Part shown: positions 46,818 through 57,717 of the stretch, piece after piece
How positions within the stretch are numbered: position 1 is the stretch's first letter
How the letters are laid out: each line of letters begins with the position of its first letter
Origin: Ampullaceana balthica
Taxonomy: Eukaryota; Mollusca; Gastropoda; Lymnaeidae
Direction of reading: 5' to 3'
Length of the DNA stretch: 64,000 nucleotides
Assembly (NCBI GenBank): GCA_944989445.1
Contig: CALYLW010000125.1
Span: 1,758,885-1,822,884, forward strand
The notes under the pieces: generated by a model
Seen by the model: only the letters and a program-made list of their open reading frames with translations
What the model was told of the DNA's origin: nothing
Database searches by the model: none
Position numbers and translations under genes: made by a program

Positions 46818-47658
46818 CTAGACGCCTCGCGGCGTAGCATACGCTGCAGACTTGCTCATGGAGAAGGCAAAGAAAGTTGAGAAAGAATGGACACAAACTA
46901 CAGAACGAAGAAATCAAAACAACGCGAGTGAACGTCGTTTTGTGGAGGAACTGGCAACTCATTGTTTATTTTCGAGACATTTGCAGGCGAAATTCGGTAC
47001 ACCCCTAACTTCTATGAAGTTAGCTGTAAAACGACAATCGGTTTAAAATCGGAGTTATATAATCGATAATCGGTTTTCCACAAAAAAAAACAATTAAAAC
47101 AAAACACGCAATTAACAACGCAATTAAATATTTTTAACCCTCGCTAGGATCGGCCAAACAAAGTTTATGTTTAATTTATGTTAGTAATAAATGGGAGGCG
47201 GGTAACAACAACCTAAGTGTGCATGTCTTCACTTTTGCTCGCTATTTTTTATTTACTTGGTGCTGCTTTTTGTGTCTGTACTCTCATCCCCCAACCGTTC
47301 TTTGCACTGTCTATGATGAGCCAGTCTGTGGCGTATGCTATGCAAAAAAGAGGTAAAAGAACGGGCACAAACAGACATTTAAAAAAAAACAAATATTCGC
47401 CGCGGTTTGAACCCAGGACCTTCCTCGCATGAGGCGGTCGTGTTAACCAGTAAATTACGAATCTCATGTTTGCTGTGAAGGAACAATGCAAGTGAAACAC
47501 AAGGGCCATTGTTGGTCACCCCTCCACTACCTTCGCTTGTCAACCGTTAACTGTGTTTAGTTGACCCGAGCGAGGGTCATTCGTCATGCTCTGTTGCACA
47601 TGCAGCTTGTTGCCTCGCATGGTCTGACCATGAAGAGAATTATAAATTTTAATATAGA
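46818..47658 (-). mobile_element. Helitron family D, copy 2, with intact ends
   Basis: Minus-strand 5' end TCTATATTAAAATTTATAAT at 47658, preceded by A. The 3' end is CTAG at 46821-46818, followed by T. Hairpins ACGCC-gcga-GGCGT and GCGTA-tgc-TACGC precede the end, the second about 10 bases from CTAG as in classical Helitrons. Length 841 bp, no protein gene, tRNA-like unit at 47399-47467. The A|T insertion point is confirmed by empty sites in the neighbouring family C units. Confidence 0.85.
47399..47467 (-). ncRNA. tRNA-like pol III promoter unit within Helitron D copy 2
   Basis: Minus strand: TAATTTACTGG (47457-47447) at the A-box place and GGGTTCAAACC (about 47414-47404) at the B-box place. 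Between them ACCGC-CTCATGC-GAGGA again offers a CAT-type anticodon loop. The A box has lost one consensus base relative to copy 1. No acceptor stem. Confidence 0.55.
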
Positions 47659-48065
47659 TGTTCAAACGCGACAAACATTTACAGACTGACACCGACTGAT
47701 ATCCCCTGGCTTTAAACCGGTTGAAGGGGGTAGGGGGAGTGGACAATCGATGGGTGGTGTGAATGTGTGAACTCAACTGGCACATGGAATAAAAACAATA
47801 ACACACTGTGAAATTGAATTACATATGTTATATAGAGATAAACTAAAAATTCATTAATTTAAATACGGTACGTTTTATCTATCTGAAATTTTGATACCAT
47901 GCATTGTTAGGTGACACGAGTCTATGTGCAAAATTTGAGCTCGATAGCATTACGAAAAGAGGGTCCTTTTTTACTTTTGTTTTTTCCGCCCGCCCGCGAA
48001 CGACCGAGATTACGAAAGAGATGATGAGATGACGACAGACAAGATTTCGAAGTTAATATAAGGGA

Positions 48066-48579
48066 TTTAAAAAGATCGTTCCGCACCGGGCACTCTATCT
48101 CAAACATTAACATGCTGGTACAGAAATAGTTTATAATCAAAGATTTATAGACAAGCATTACAATCACACAGTGACAAAAATAAAAAGATGAAATCAAATT
48201 AAACAATTTACACATAGATATGAATTAACGTTAGTTCCCTCAAGAAGACAGGCGATATGAAACCACTTACCACACTTGTCACAATCACACAATATTCACA
48301 AAATTCACGCAAAACGTCCTCTTTTAAACGTATATTACAAACATCAGAATTGGAACTGGTATGGACATTACTTGATCAAAGTGCTTTTTACTAATCTTAT
48401 ATTAGCTTGCTTTGTAAGTTTAATCGGACTATACTATTTTTAATATCCCAATTTTGAACCCCTTCTCGTTATCCAATCATTCTTCAATTTCGGTGATAGT
48501 ATTTTTGCGGACTTTTTCCATGGCTAGATTTAATTTAAATTAATATTTTCGATTTAAGTCTGCTAGAGTTAATCCTCAG
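48066..48579. other. AT-rich sequence without recognised feature
   Basis: Nothing identifiable between the family C end and the start of LINE similarity. Confidence 0.55.
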
Positions 48580-49494
48580 CAGTCCGTCTTAGGCTTTATA
48601 AAAAGAAACCTTAAGAAATGTAATAAAGACATAAAACTAAAATGCTATCTCACTTTCGTGAGACCTGTACTAGAATATGCATCTTCTGTATGGCACCCAT
48701 CCACCAAAGAAAACATTGATAAACTAGAACAAATCCAAAAAACGCTGCCAGATTCATGACTGGAGAATATTGAATACTGACTAGAATAACACCATTAAGT
48801 AAATCATTAAACCTTGAAATACTAGAGCAGTGGTTCCCAAACTTTTTTGACCCACGGACCCCTTCTATACTCAAAATTTCCCCCACGGACCCCCTAGTAA
48901 AAAAAAACAACAACTTTTTAAATGCATAGTACAAAAATTACAAAAGCAACAAGTTTGATGAAAAGTACGGTATTTAAGAAAATTATCACTTTTGTTTAAC
49001 ATAAAATTGGAGAAAAAAAAATTGGATTAAGGTGATGAGATTTTATGAGTGTATTTATGCCTTACTCAATGTTTGTGTGTAGGAACCGCAAATCCTCACG
49101 AGCACCAATTTCTAGTCGTTTATTTTTTATTTTTGTTGTTTTTTTATGATGAGGTTCATAACGCCACTGAATCTTTGTTCTATCAAATAGAAAGACAGGA
49201 AAACTGCAAAAAAATTATGTACAATAACTTTAAATGCATGATATAAAATTTGGATCTGACTTTGTTACCAGAATTTGTGGTATCCTAGTTCAAACAGTGG
49301 TATAAGTTCCTCATTTGTGGATATTTCAATAAGCTGCGTCTGTATTAGTATGTATTCATCTGTGAGTGGGATCTGAGTTTGTCCATGCGCTAAAGAGCTC
49401 AACTGCCATTCGGAAATATCCTATAGTGACAAATTATGCCTACAAAATGTTCGCATGAAGAGCCGTTAAGTTTTGACAGTAAGCAAGCAAATCT

Positions 49495-50080
49495 TTAACT
49501 ATGTGGCAATTTCAATAGATTTGAAAACTGAGAACATTCTCCTGTTCTTAAGTTTTGTTTGCAAAGAAAAAGATTTGCAACAAACTCAGATATAACGCTT
49601 TTAGTTTTGATTAAATTTAATTTGTTACCTTGTGGTAGTTGTAGTTTCAAATTAGTTTTGTTAAAGTTGGGTAAATAAATCATTCATAAAGGATATGTCA
49701 TTTTTTTAGTTAATTGTGATGCTGATTGTCTTTGTTTTCGAAGGAATTTGGACAATGAATCAAACAGAGTATAAAATCGATTTAAATATGTACGTGATGA
49801 TAACCAGCGTACTTCTGTGTGAATAAATAATCCATTATAGTCTTCTTCTGCATTTTCCAAACCGTGGTGAGCAAATAATCTCTCATCGAAGGCATTCCTT
49901 TTAATTTTATTAACTGCTCTAATGACATAATGTAGTGATCCATGCAAACTTTCAATATGATTTTTTTAAAAATATTTGATGTTGATGAATGACTCAATTT
50001 ACTGAAAATACATTTGGTACAGCATGTTTTAAATATGCCAGAAATTCAAGTGTAATGCTTTAACTTCAAACATTTTTTTA
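49495..50080 (-). pseudogene. hAT transposase remnant (ZBED/SCAND3-like)
   Basis: Minus-strand fragments in order: around 50070-50000 text like KHAVPNVFS (in part frameshifted); 49947-49684 SLHYVIRAVNKIKRNAFDER and HTEVRWLSSRTYLNRFYTLF; 49683-49495 NKTNLKLQLPQGNKLNLIKT and FLCKQNLRTGECSQFSNL. HTEVRWLS is a signature of the ZBED5/SCAND3-type hAT transposases, where it is followed by an LN-L-LQG-N block as here. BED finger, first catalytic residues and C-terminal dimerisation block are missing. Not functional. Confidence 0.7.
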
Positions 50081-50185
50081 AAATTCAGTAAATAACGTTT
50101 CAAGTTATGTATCTGTTTCAAAACATTAAGCATACTTCAAATATCCATTAACACCATATTGTCGGCATTGTTTCCTCGGCTCACT

Positions 50186-50349
50186 CAGTGCTGGATTTAC
50201 CTATTTGCTAAACAAATTATAACTTTGGGCCCCTGCCTTCTTGGGGGCCCCCGGAAGTTTGTTTTCATATTTGTCACTGCTATAGATTATCTAGACCTCA
50301 AAAGGTCCTTAAATAGCTTAGGGCCCCATCAAGTCTTAATCCAGCCTTG
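50186..50349. mobile_element. hAT-type MITE with 8 bp target duplication
   Basis: 164 bp with ends CAGTGCTGGATTTACC and (reversed) CAAGGCTGGATTAAGAC, flanked by GGCTCACT at 50178-50185 and 50350-50357. End sequence resembles the decayed hAT elements at 39971 and 45174, which may be its autonomous relatives. Inserted in the hAT at 48828-50922. Confidence 0.85.
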
Positions 50350-51275
50350 GGCTCACTCATTCTTTTATCTGTTGTAACAGACCACTGTTAAGAATTATTT
50401 TCAATGGAATGCTACAGTAAAGCCCTATTGAAAACATTTGATGATAGGATACAATGTAGATAAATATAACTTCCTGACACATCGAATAATACACAACCTT
50501 GCAACCCTCGTAGATTCAAGTTAAAAACTTGTATATTTCTACTTATAGTTATAGGGAATTCGGCATTTCATCTGCATCAAGCTTGACATTTCAACAAACC
50601 AAGTATTTTGATTGGTTATAGATATGGGAATTACAGTAGTTCTAATACTTTTTTTTACGTAAAACAACATTGTATCCATGAAGGATAGCACCTAAAGATG
50701 GTATTTAATTAGTAGAAAAGGCATTCACATACTATTTTATTTATTATTATTTATTTTAATAATAATAAAAAAATTAATGAGTTTTATTATTTGATTTTGA
50801 AACCTTGCGCGGACCCCCTGACGTTGTTCAGGGACCCCCAAATCAATTTTTATTTTCCACGGACCCCCTGAAAGGTCCCGCGGACCCCTGGGGGTCCGTA
50901 CGGACCACTTTGGGAACCACTGTACTAGAGGATAGAAGAACCAAGAGTAAAGTAGTAATCATACATAAAGCAATAAACTCTAATTTAGAAATACAACACA
51001 AAGATAACTTAATACAACCCTCAGATAGACATAAGGATAAAAACACATTTCTTATTCCGTATGCAAGGAAAAACTCATACAAATTTTCGTTCTTCCCGTC
51101 CGGAATTCGGGCGTGGATGGGTTGCCTGAAGAAACCATGAAAGCCAACACTTTATCAACATTTAAAACTCTAATAAGAATGCAGGACTAAACACAAACCA
51201 TAGATACGCGTAGGACGCAACAATCTTCTGTATAGAAGGAGCGTCTGAAACAGATAAGATAAGATATTGTTTAAT

Positions 51276-51441
51276 GTTTTACGAGACATAACTAAAATTT
51301 TGGATTTTTGGATTGTCGTGCGCTGCCTATTATAATGAACATTCTTTTAGTTATGTCTCGAATATAACGGATTTATTGTAAAAATCTTGTTGTTTTTTTA
51401 CGGTTTTATTTTATAATTACGTTTCTTTTTTCTTTTTTTTT
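51276..51441 (+). repeat. Family C fragment with inverted arms
   Basis: ACGAGACATAACTAAAA at 51280 and its inverse TTTTAGTTATGTCTCGAA at 51343 bracket a stretch sharing TATTATAATGAACATTC with family C units. No gene. Confidence 0.5.
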
Positions 51442-52695
51442 GGTTCAGCTATCGTTCTATGATCGCTACTTGTTGGTTCAGTTATCGTCCTATGATCACT
51501 ACTGGTTGGTTCAGTTATCGTCCTATGATCACTACTGGTTGGTTCAGTTATCGTCCTATGATCACTACTGGTTGGTTCAGTTATCGTCCTATGATCACTA
51601 CTGGTTGGTTCAGTTATCGTCCTATGATCACTACTGGTTGGTTCAGTTATCGTCCTATGATCACTACTGGTTGGTTCAGTTATCGTCCTATGATCACTAC
51701 TGGTTGGTTCAGTTATCGTCCTATGATCACTACTGGTTGGTTCAGTTATCGTCCTATGATCACTACTGGTTGGTTCAGTTATCGTCCTATGATCACTACT
51801 GGTTGGTTCAGTTATCGTCCTATGATCACTACTGGTTGGTTCAGTTATCGTCCTATGATCACTACTGGTTGGTTCAGTTATCGTCCTATGATCACTAATT
51901 GTTGCCACTAATGCAATTTGAGTATTCTCCCTGGGATGTACTTTTTTATACGCTACCCTTGTTTTACTTAAGCCAATGACGGTTTGATCACTTCCTTTAG
52001 GACGACCTTTTCTAGCAGCACGTTTCGGGGATTTGACGGAATTCCTTAAGAACGCCATTAAGAAAAGTGACACGTCTGTTCAGTGGTGGACATGCTGCCA
52101 GCTGATTATCATCACTGTTTATGCCCACAGCCTTCATGATTTCAACATCTGTATTAAGTAACATGTCATTGTCATCTACAATGGTCACCTCGTTGTAGGC
52201 CTGGTCTGCATTTATTCCGTCCTCTGCATGATGTACTTGTACGATTAAATCCGCATTATCAGACTCAAGTAGTCTCTTCAGTGGTGGACATGCTGCCAGT
52301 TGATGATCATCCCTGTTTGTGCCTGCAGCCTCCGTGATTTCAACATCTGTATCAATTACCATGTCATTTTCATCGATGTTCACCTCATTGTATGCCTGGT
52401 CTGCATTTGTTCTGTCCTCGCCATGCTCCATCTCTACATTTAAATCAATGTAATTAGCTTCCAGTGGTCTATCATTCCTTGTTGATATACGGGAGTCTTC
52501 ATCCAAAGGGTCAGTATTATGTACTTTTATTGTTGAACCATTCTTTACCCCAGAAATTATGTCCTCCAATAAGATCTCCATTGCTGTAAATTTAGTCTGG
52601 CCCAGTTCTGAAAAAGTTTGTGCCAAATCTTTACACAAACTTGAAATTCTAGCAAACTTTACATGCTTGCTAAGAATTTTATGCCTCCCAGTCAC
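51417..52695 (-). pseudogene. Frameshifted gene relic, perhaps a SWIM/MULE-type transposase C-terminus
   Basis: The first frame (52695-52012, 227 codons) begins MTGRHKILSKHVKFARISSL and has KDLAQTFSELGQTKF near residue 22. It contains a ~62-residue acidic duplication (each copy with NADQAYNEV, then DNDM or ENDM, then QLAACPPL). An overlapping frame (52073-51417) holds the basic motif RKGRPKGSDQTVIGL followed by 14 copies of SDHRTITEPTS. A single frameshift near 52070 would join the two. GRPKG--TVIGL motifs near the end of proteins are, from memory, found in SWIM-finger/MULE-like transposon proteins; this is the only clue and the identification is weak. Tract ends AEPKKKKKET. Confidence 0.4.
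51442..51903. repeat. 33 bp minisatellite, 14 units, in frame
   Basis: Exactly 14 units of 33 bp (for example GGTTCAGTTATCGTCCTATG plus 13 more). The twelve inner units look identical; the first and last are diverged. Because the unit is a multiple of three with no stop codon, several frames stay open on both strands. Confidence 0.95.
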
Positions 52696-52833
52696 TCAAC
52701 TCGTGATAATCACGTGACAGGAACGCCTCCCATTACAAATTAATAGATACGAATAAAAAAATTTTAAAAGCGGGGTGGGGTTTGGGGTGGGATCTCCCTC
52801 CCCAAAATAAAAAAAAGAACGGGGGAGGGGTCT
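52696..52833. repeat. GGGATCTCCC-containing repeat
   Basis: TTTGGGGTGGGATCTCCCTC with an A-rich and then G-rich flank, repeated in variant form at 54745-54895. Both copies are next to the phrase TAGATACGAA. Confidence 0.6.
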
Positions 52834-54382
52834 AAAATGGAAGAAATAGGTAACATAACTGTAGACGAGATAGGTATACATTCACTCCTAAAAAACTTAA
52901 AAATAAACAAAGCCACTCGCCCAGATGAATTGCCTGCATAGTTATTAAAAGAACTAAGCAATGAACTGTCCCCAATCCTTGTAGTTCTTTTTCAAATTAG
53001 CTAACGTAACTCCACTCTTTAAGAAAGGGGATAAATCAGACCCTGGTAATTACAAACCTGTATCACTTACTAGTATCACCTGTAAATTACTAGAACACAT
53101 ACTATATAGTAAAATAGTTAGCCACCTAGACAAATATAATGCCCTATGCCCACATCAACACGGCTTTACAAAAACAGATCATGTGAAACACAATTAATAG
53201 GTTTAATAGATGAACTATCAAAAGGCTTAGACAATAATGATCAAATAGACACAATATTACTAGTTTTCTCAAAAGCATTTGACAAAGTTCACCATCTTAG
53301 TTTACTTAAAAAACTTAACTACTTTGGAATCTCAGGTCCCATTTATCACTGGATCCAAGACTTCCTTTTGGGCAGGGAGCAAACTGTAATAATTAATGGA
53401 TCTAAATCTGCACCAATAAAGGTTAACTCAGGAGTTCCACAAGGAACTGTGCTAGGTCCCTTACTCTTTTTAATTTATATAAATGATTTACCCAACAACA
53501 TCTCAAAATGAACAAAAGTTAGGTTATTTGCTGATGATTGTATAATCGTATAACCTATAGAACAATTAAATCAGAACAAGATAGCAAAATTTTACAAAAA
53601 GACTTACATCAATTGATAAAATGGGAAACTAACTGGAGTATGTCTTTCCACCCAGAAAAGTGTCAACTGTTAAGAGTAATAAAGGAACAAAAACAAATAA
53701 ATTCAAAATATTACATTCATGGAAAAGAACTGACCAAAACTAAAGATGCAAAATACTTAAGAGTCATAATAAATGAGAAACTATCATGGAATCCCCATGT
53801 CAATGAAGTTATTAAAAATCAAACAAAACCTTAGGCTTTATAAAAAGAAACTTTAACAAATGTAATAGAGATATAAAACTAAAATGCTACCTAACTTCTG
53901 TATGGGACCCATCCACCAAAGAAAGCATTGATAAACTAGAACAAATTCAATAAAGAGCTGCCAGAGTCATTACTGGAGAATATTCAAAACTGACAAAGAA
54001 ATAACACCATTAGTTAAATCATTAAACCTTGAAACACTAGAGGATAGAAGAACCAAGAGCAAAGTAGTAATCATACATAAAGCAATTAATTCTAATTTAG
54101 AAATACAACACAAAGATAACTTAATACAACCCTCAGATAGACATAAGGATAAAAACACCTTTCTTATTCCGTATGCAAGAACAAACACATACAAATTTTC
54201 TTTTTCCCGTCCGGAATTCGGGCGTGGAATAGGTTGCCTGAAGAAACCAGGAAAACCAACACTTTATCAACATTTAAATCTCTAATAAAAATGCACGACT
54301 TAACACAAACCATAGATAAGCGTAGGACGCAATAATCTTCTGTATAGAAGGAGCGTCTGTAATCAGATAAGATAAGATAAGC
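52834..54382 (+). pseudogene. CR1/jockey-type LINE reverse transcriptase, copy 2
   Basis: Broken plus-strand frames carry RT motifs in order: VTPLFKKGDKSDPGNYKPVS (about 53005-53065), TSITCKLLEHILYSKI, FSKAFDKVHH (motif A, about 53270-53300), SGVPQGTVLGPLLFLIYIND (motif B region, about 53430-53490) and LFADD (53524-53538, catalytic DD). After a frameshift near 53548 comes the thumb-like region ending NPHVNEVIKNQTK (53834). The phrase order fits CR1/jockey-group LINEs. Damage: stop at 53509-53511, frameshifts near 53165 and 53548. The endonuclease and ORF1 are absent (5' truncation). The 3' tail TCTTCTGTATAGAAGGAGCG with (GATAA)n ends at about 54382. Confidence 0.85.
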
Positions 54383-55949
54383 ATTTTCCCTCGGTTGGGA
54401 CTATCGATCCGCCCGCCATCTTTGTTCTTTGGATAGCAACAATGATGGCGACCACATATGACCTCAATTTCGCCCGGTCGGAATAGTTCGAATTTACCCT
54501 ATAATAAATTATTGACAGTATTTCTAATTTTTTTAAAAATAATAATAATAATATGTAGGCATGTATATTAACAATTTTGGCTAATTATCGTTTAACGGAT
54601 CAAAGATGGCGGCCGTAGATGGTGTCGCGTCTAGGACGGTACTGTTGCTAGGTTGCAGTTACTTGGCCCTTACTATTATTTCCACGGTTGTCTCCCTTCC
54701 CTTAAAAAAATACCGGGGGAGGGCGGGAGGGTTATAAGGGGAGGGGGAACGCCTCCCCTTATAATTATAAAAAAGTAATAAAATAAAAAATGGGGTGCGG
54801 TTTGGGGAGGGATCTCCCTCCTAAAAATTTTTAAAAAAAAGAAACGGGGGATGGGCTTAAGGGAACCCCTCCAATTATAATTATTAGATACGAATCATCG
54901 AATACGAAACTGCGGACATAACAAGTGATGCAATAAGCCTGCGAATTTGAAGGCTTGCTCTTTTTCGTTTTGCCACCGAAGTGCGAACATCGCGTTGAAA
55001 ATTTATTAGTGATTTGCTAAATGGAAGCTGATTTAAGTGTTTTCTAGTGATATTTCGGAAGGATATAGCTCGAGAAATATTTATAAAATTAGTGATGAAA
55101 GTGTCGTTTTCGTGATTGTCTTCAATTGCTTGGCCCATTTCAATTTCAGCATTTTCCCTCGGTTGGGACAATCGATCCGCCCGACATCTTTGTCACTTGC
55201 ATAGCAACAAATATGGCGGCCGGAAAATAACGTATTTTGGCCTGATCCGTACAACGATAATTAACAATAATTTTGTTGAAAAATTAAGATTAGAGTCTAT
55301 TATTATTTAAAATTTGAATGACTCATGGTAATGATAATGGTGAAATTAATTTGATAATGGATTAAAAATAATAGAGGCACAGGCCTTTTGAATATGAAAT
55401 TTTGCTAAGGTTAAATAATATTAATTATAATTAATAGTAAATTAACTGTATTGCACTAGACTATGTTCCATGGTGGGCTCGTCTGTCACTAAACCTGATG
55501 CAACCACAAAATAAATTAGACTTATCATATAAGTTAATATTTTAAACAATTAAATTTATTATTTAATAATAATTTGGTTACAATTCTACATTTCAAAATT
55601 TGTAATGAATATTTTTGTTTGTAAAATTTAATTGTGACAGGTGATATACTACTCAAGCCTCTTATACTCTTTGCTGGGAAAGACATTTCTCACTGGTTCA
55701 ACAGCAAAACAAAAGAAGCAAGTTAATTTTCTTTTTATTATATTCTAATATAACATTACTTACAAACATTTTTTTAAAAAATTTGTTGGATTTTTACAAT
55801 TATTAGATGCCCCCCCCCCAACCAACACACATTTAAAAAAAATTAATAATATTTATTTTAAAAAAATATCTGAAAAAAACGAGTTGTTTACAAGCAAAGA
55901 AATGTCAATATGTTAGTAGTACAAAATATACACCACTTTCTATACACAT
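54383..55949. repeat. Repeat-rich spacer with direct duplication
   Basis: GCATTTTCCCTCGGTTGGGA at 54379 recurs at 55150 with the following ~85 bases (ATCGATCCGCCCG..., ATAGCAACAA, ATGGCG). A GGGATCTCCC repeat is at 54745-54895. The rest is AT-rich, including a C-run at 55811-55820. Confidence 0.7.
54884..55171 (-). CDS. Unrecognised small reading frame
   Basis: Minus-strand frame of up to 95 codons; the first ATG gives MGQAIEDNHENDTFITNFIN, followed by a basic stretch (VAKRKRASLQIRRLIASL). Composition is more protein-like than the AT-rich chance frames, and it begins inside the repeated TTTCCCTCGGTTGGG segment. I do not recognise a family; it could be an exon of the repeat that carries 51417-52695. 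Low confidence that it is coding. Confidence 0.2.
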   Translation of the reverse strand: MSQPRENAEIEMGQAIEDNHENDTFITNFINISRAISFRNITRKHLNQLPFSKSLINFQRDVRTSVAKRKRASLQIRRLIASLVMSAVSYSMIRI

Positions 55950-55961
55950 ATTAGTCATATT

Positions 55962-57293
55962 TCATATGTTTTTGGGGATGACTTGAACTTTTCTAGCAGC
56001 ATGGACTCCTGGCTTGACATTTTTATCAATTTTTATATAGTAGTCTTCTTCCATTGAACCAAGACCACTAAATACGTCTGCATATTTAGACAATGTCTCA
56101 TCTTCAATGACATCCACTCTTTCAATAAGTTTCAATTTCTGACAACCTTGCAGACCAAGGATAGGCTTTGAGAGCGTCTTGACTATTTTAAACTCCAGTA
56201 CCTCTGTCTTATCTTTCACAGAGCATTTGATTGATGCTTTGCCTACAACAGGCAAGGATTCCCCACTGTACGTAGTGAGCCTTGCTGTTGATTTCTGCAT
56301 TCTTCCTATTCTTAGTTGACTAAACATTCAGTGTGGCAGAATGTTTACTTGTGCCCCCGTGTCGAGTGTGAACATCACTGGCCTTTGTTCAAGCGTAACC
56401 ATTGTCCTCCATTCATCACTTGTTGCATGTTGCGTGGATACACTTCCTAGGTATAATGCTTCTTGATTATAGTTCAAGTGTTGTTTCAGTTGACGGTTGA
56501 CAACTTTTACCCGTTTTGACTTGCATACAGCAGAAAAGTGATTCAATTTTACACAGTTGTTGCATAACTTGACATAAGCAGTACATTTTCTAGGCTAATG
56601 GTTTCTTCCACAATACTTGCACTGGCCTGCCTTTATGTGTGCACTTGACCTTTGAGCTCGCTTGACATGTTGACTTGTCTTGTTCGTACTTGATCTCTCA
56701 TGTGCCTCTGAGTTTACAGCCTGAACATTCTTTTGTTCATTTAACGCTTTGAGCTGCCATTCTGACGTATCCGCCGCTTGGCATATAATTTCAGCCCTAT
56801 TCAAATTCAGGTCTACTTCTCTTAGAAGTCTAGCCCTGAGATTTTATTTATTTATTCCAGCCACAATTCTGTCATTTATTAACGACTCTGTTAAATTTTG
56901 AAATTCACATGTCTTTGCTTTAAGTTTAAGGTCTGTGATAAAATTATCGAAACTTTCTCCCTCACCCTGCTTTCTGGAGAAAAACACGTGTCTCTCGACT
57001 GTCACTTTCTTTTTTGGCAAACATTAATTCTCGAATTTCAGTAATAAGCACTTCACTGAATGAATATCCGTGTCACAATCGTCACATTCCTGCCCAGTCC
57101 ATTGGAATGTGTTGTACACTTCTACCGCTTCCTGGCCTATAACATGCAGCAGTGTCATGCTCTGTATTTCTTTGCTTTTTGTGTCGAGTCCACTGGCTAT
57201 CTTATATATCTGGAAAGACTGCTTAAATCTCTTCCAGTTGGCAGCAATGTTTCCTTGTAGCTCAAGTGGTTGTGACGGGTGGAGTCGTTCCAT
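55962..57293 (-). pseudogene. Ty3/Gypsy gag-protease, element 1 (truncated before RT)
   Basis: Minus-strand pieces in order: gag start MERLHPSQPLELQGNIAANW (57293) to 57024; a middle piece 56804-56595 ending in a partial zinc knuckle (CKYCGRNH); 56546-56328 with LDTGAQVNILP, the aspartic protease motif; and 56327-55962 ending DVFSGLGSMEEDYYIKID and the HAARKVQV segment that precedes reverse transcriptase in Gypsy elements. The frame is broken by stops/frameshifts near 57020, 56810, 56590 and 56327. RT, RNase H and integrase are absent because the element ends near 55950. Gag and protease share a frame across 56546-56328, so this family makes gag-pro as one product. Confidence 0.8.
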
Positions 57294-57295
57294 CT

Positions 57296-57417
57296 TTCAT
57301 GTAATAGGTATGGCGTCTGTATTTCAAATATTCTTGAGGTCCTTCACTTCTGACACCATGTAAAAGATATGGCGTCAGTACTTCAAATAGTCTTGAGGTC
57401 CAATACTTCTGACACCA
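57296..57417 (-). promoter_or_regulatory. Leader with repeated tRNA-Leu-type primer-binding sites, element 1
   Basis: Minus-strand TGGTGTCAGAAGT follows the LTR directly (57417 downward) and recurs 59 bp further on (57358 downward) with TGGTGTCAGAAGTG; a third, deletion-damaged unit ends near 57300. TGGTGTCAGAAGTGG is the complement of the usual 3' end of tRNA-Leu plus CCA. Confidence 0.75.
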
Positions 57418-57717
57418 TGTAATAGAACTTGTGGCTAGTCAAGAGACAAGTCTTAACACACTGTGTTCTGGTTAACAACTGTCTTTAATTACTATATACA
57501 ATTAACTGTGATCAACTGTACAATCAACTACCTAAGCAGCTCGTATGCAATCCACCTGCAATCAACCCGGTTGCCTCTTGAACAGTACATTTATAGCCAT
57601 CTATTCTCTCAGTCCTGGACCAGCACGCTTACAGTTCACCTTACAAACCACGTGTTTCATACTTGGTCAAGTCATTGCATTCTCATACAATGTAAACACT
57701 ACAACACGTCTCTCACA
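57418..57717 (-). repeat. Gypsy LTR, shared between two elements
   Basis: 300 bp, minus strand TGTGAGAGACG...CTATTACA. TATAAATG on the minus strand near 57600 may be the promoter. Its left side joins the primer-site leader of element 1, and its right side joins a polypurine tract (57718-57727). It appears identical to 61561-61860. Confidence 0.85.

Larger units (their letters stand above)
46738..48065 (-). mobile_element. Family C repeat, unit 4, interrupted by Helitron D
   Basis: 5' end TCCCTTATATTAACTTCG at 48065, preceded by A. The unit is split at AGTATTGATTA|TGTTC by the Helitron at 46818-47658; the two halves read straight on when that is removed. Confidence 0.6.
48828..50922 (-). mobile_element. 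hAT transposon with 8 bp target duplication, inside a LINE
   Basis: Ends CAGTGGTTCCCAAACTTTTT (48828) and, reversed, CAGTGGTTCCCAAAGTGGTC (50922). The target duplication TACTAGAG is at 48820-48827 and 50923-50930. The empty site CACTAGAG is at about 54033-54040 in LINE copy 2. Length 2095 bp. Contains a damaged minus-strand transposase and the MITE at 50186-50349. Confidence 0.9.
48580..51275 (+). mobile_element. CR1/jockey-type LINE 3' part, copy 1, split by a hAT element
   Basis: 48585-48827 and 50923-51275 match 53828-54382 of LINE copy 2. The encoded text includes GFIKRN-type and SVWHPSTKENIDKLEQIQK residues of the LINE C-terminus (about 48690-48745). It is heavily 5' truncated. The 3' tail TCTTCTGTATAGAAGGAGCG followed by AGATAAGATAAGAT ends at about 51275. 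The hAT element at 48828-50922 interrupts it. Confidence 0.75.

Noticed and set aside
51442..51903. CRISPR-like 33 bp repeats
   Set aside because: Units are directly adjacent with no spacers; it is a minisatellite.
51440..51911. Plus-strand repeat proteins of 150 residues
   Set aside because: The 33 bp unit keeps several frames open; only the minus frame continues into a non-repetitive basic motif.
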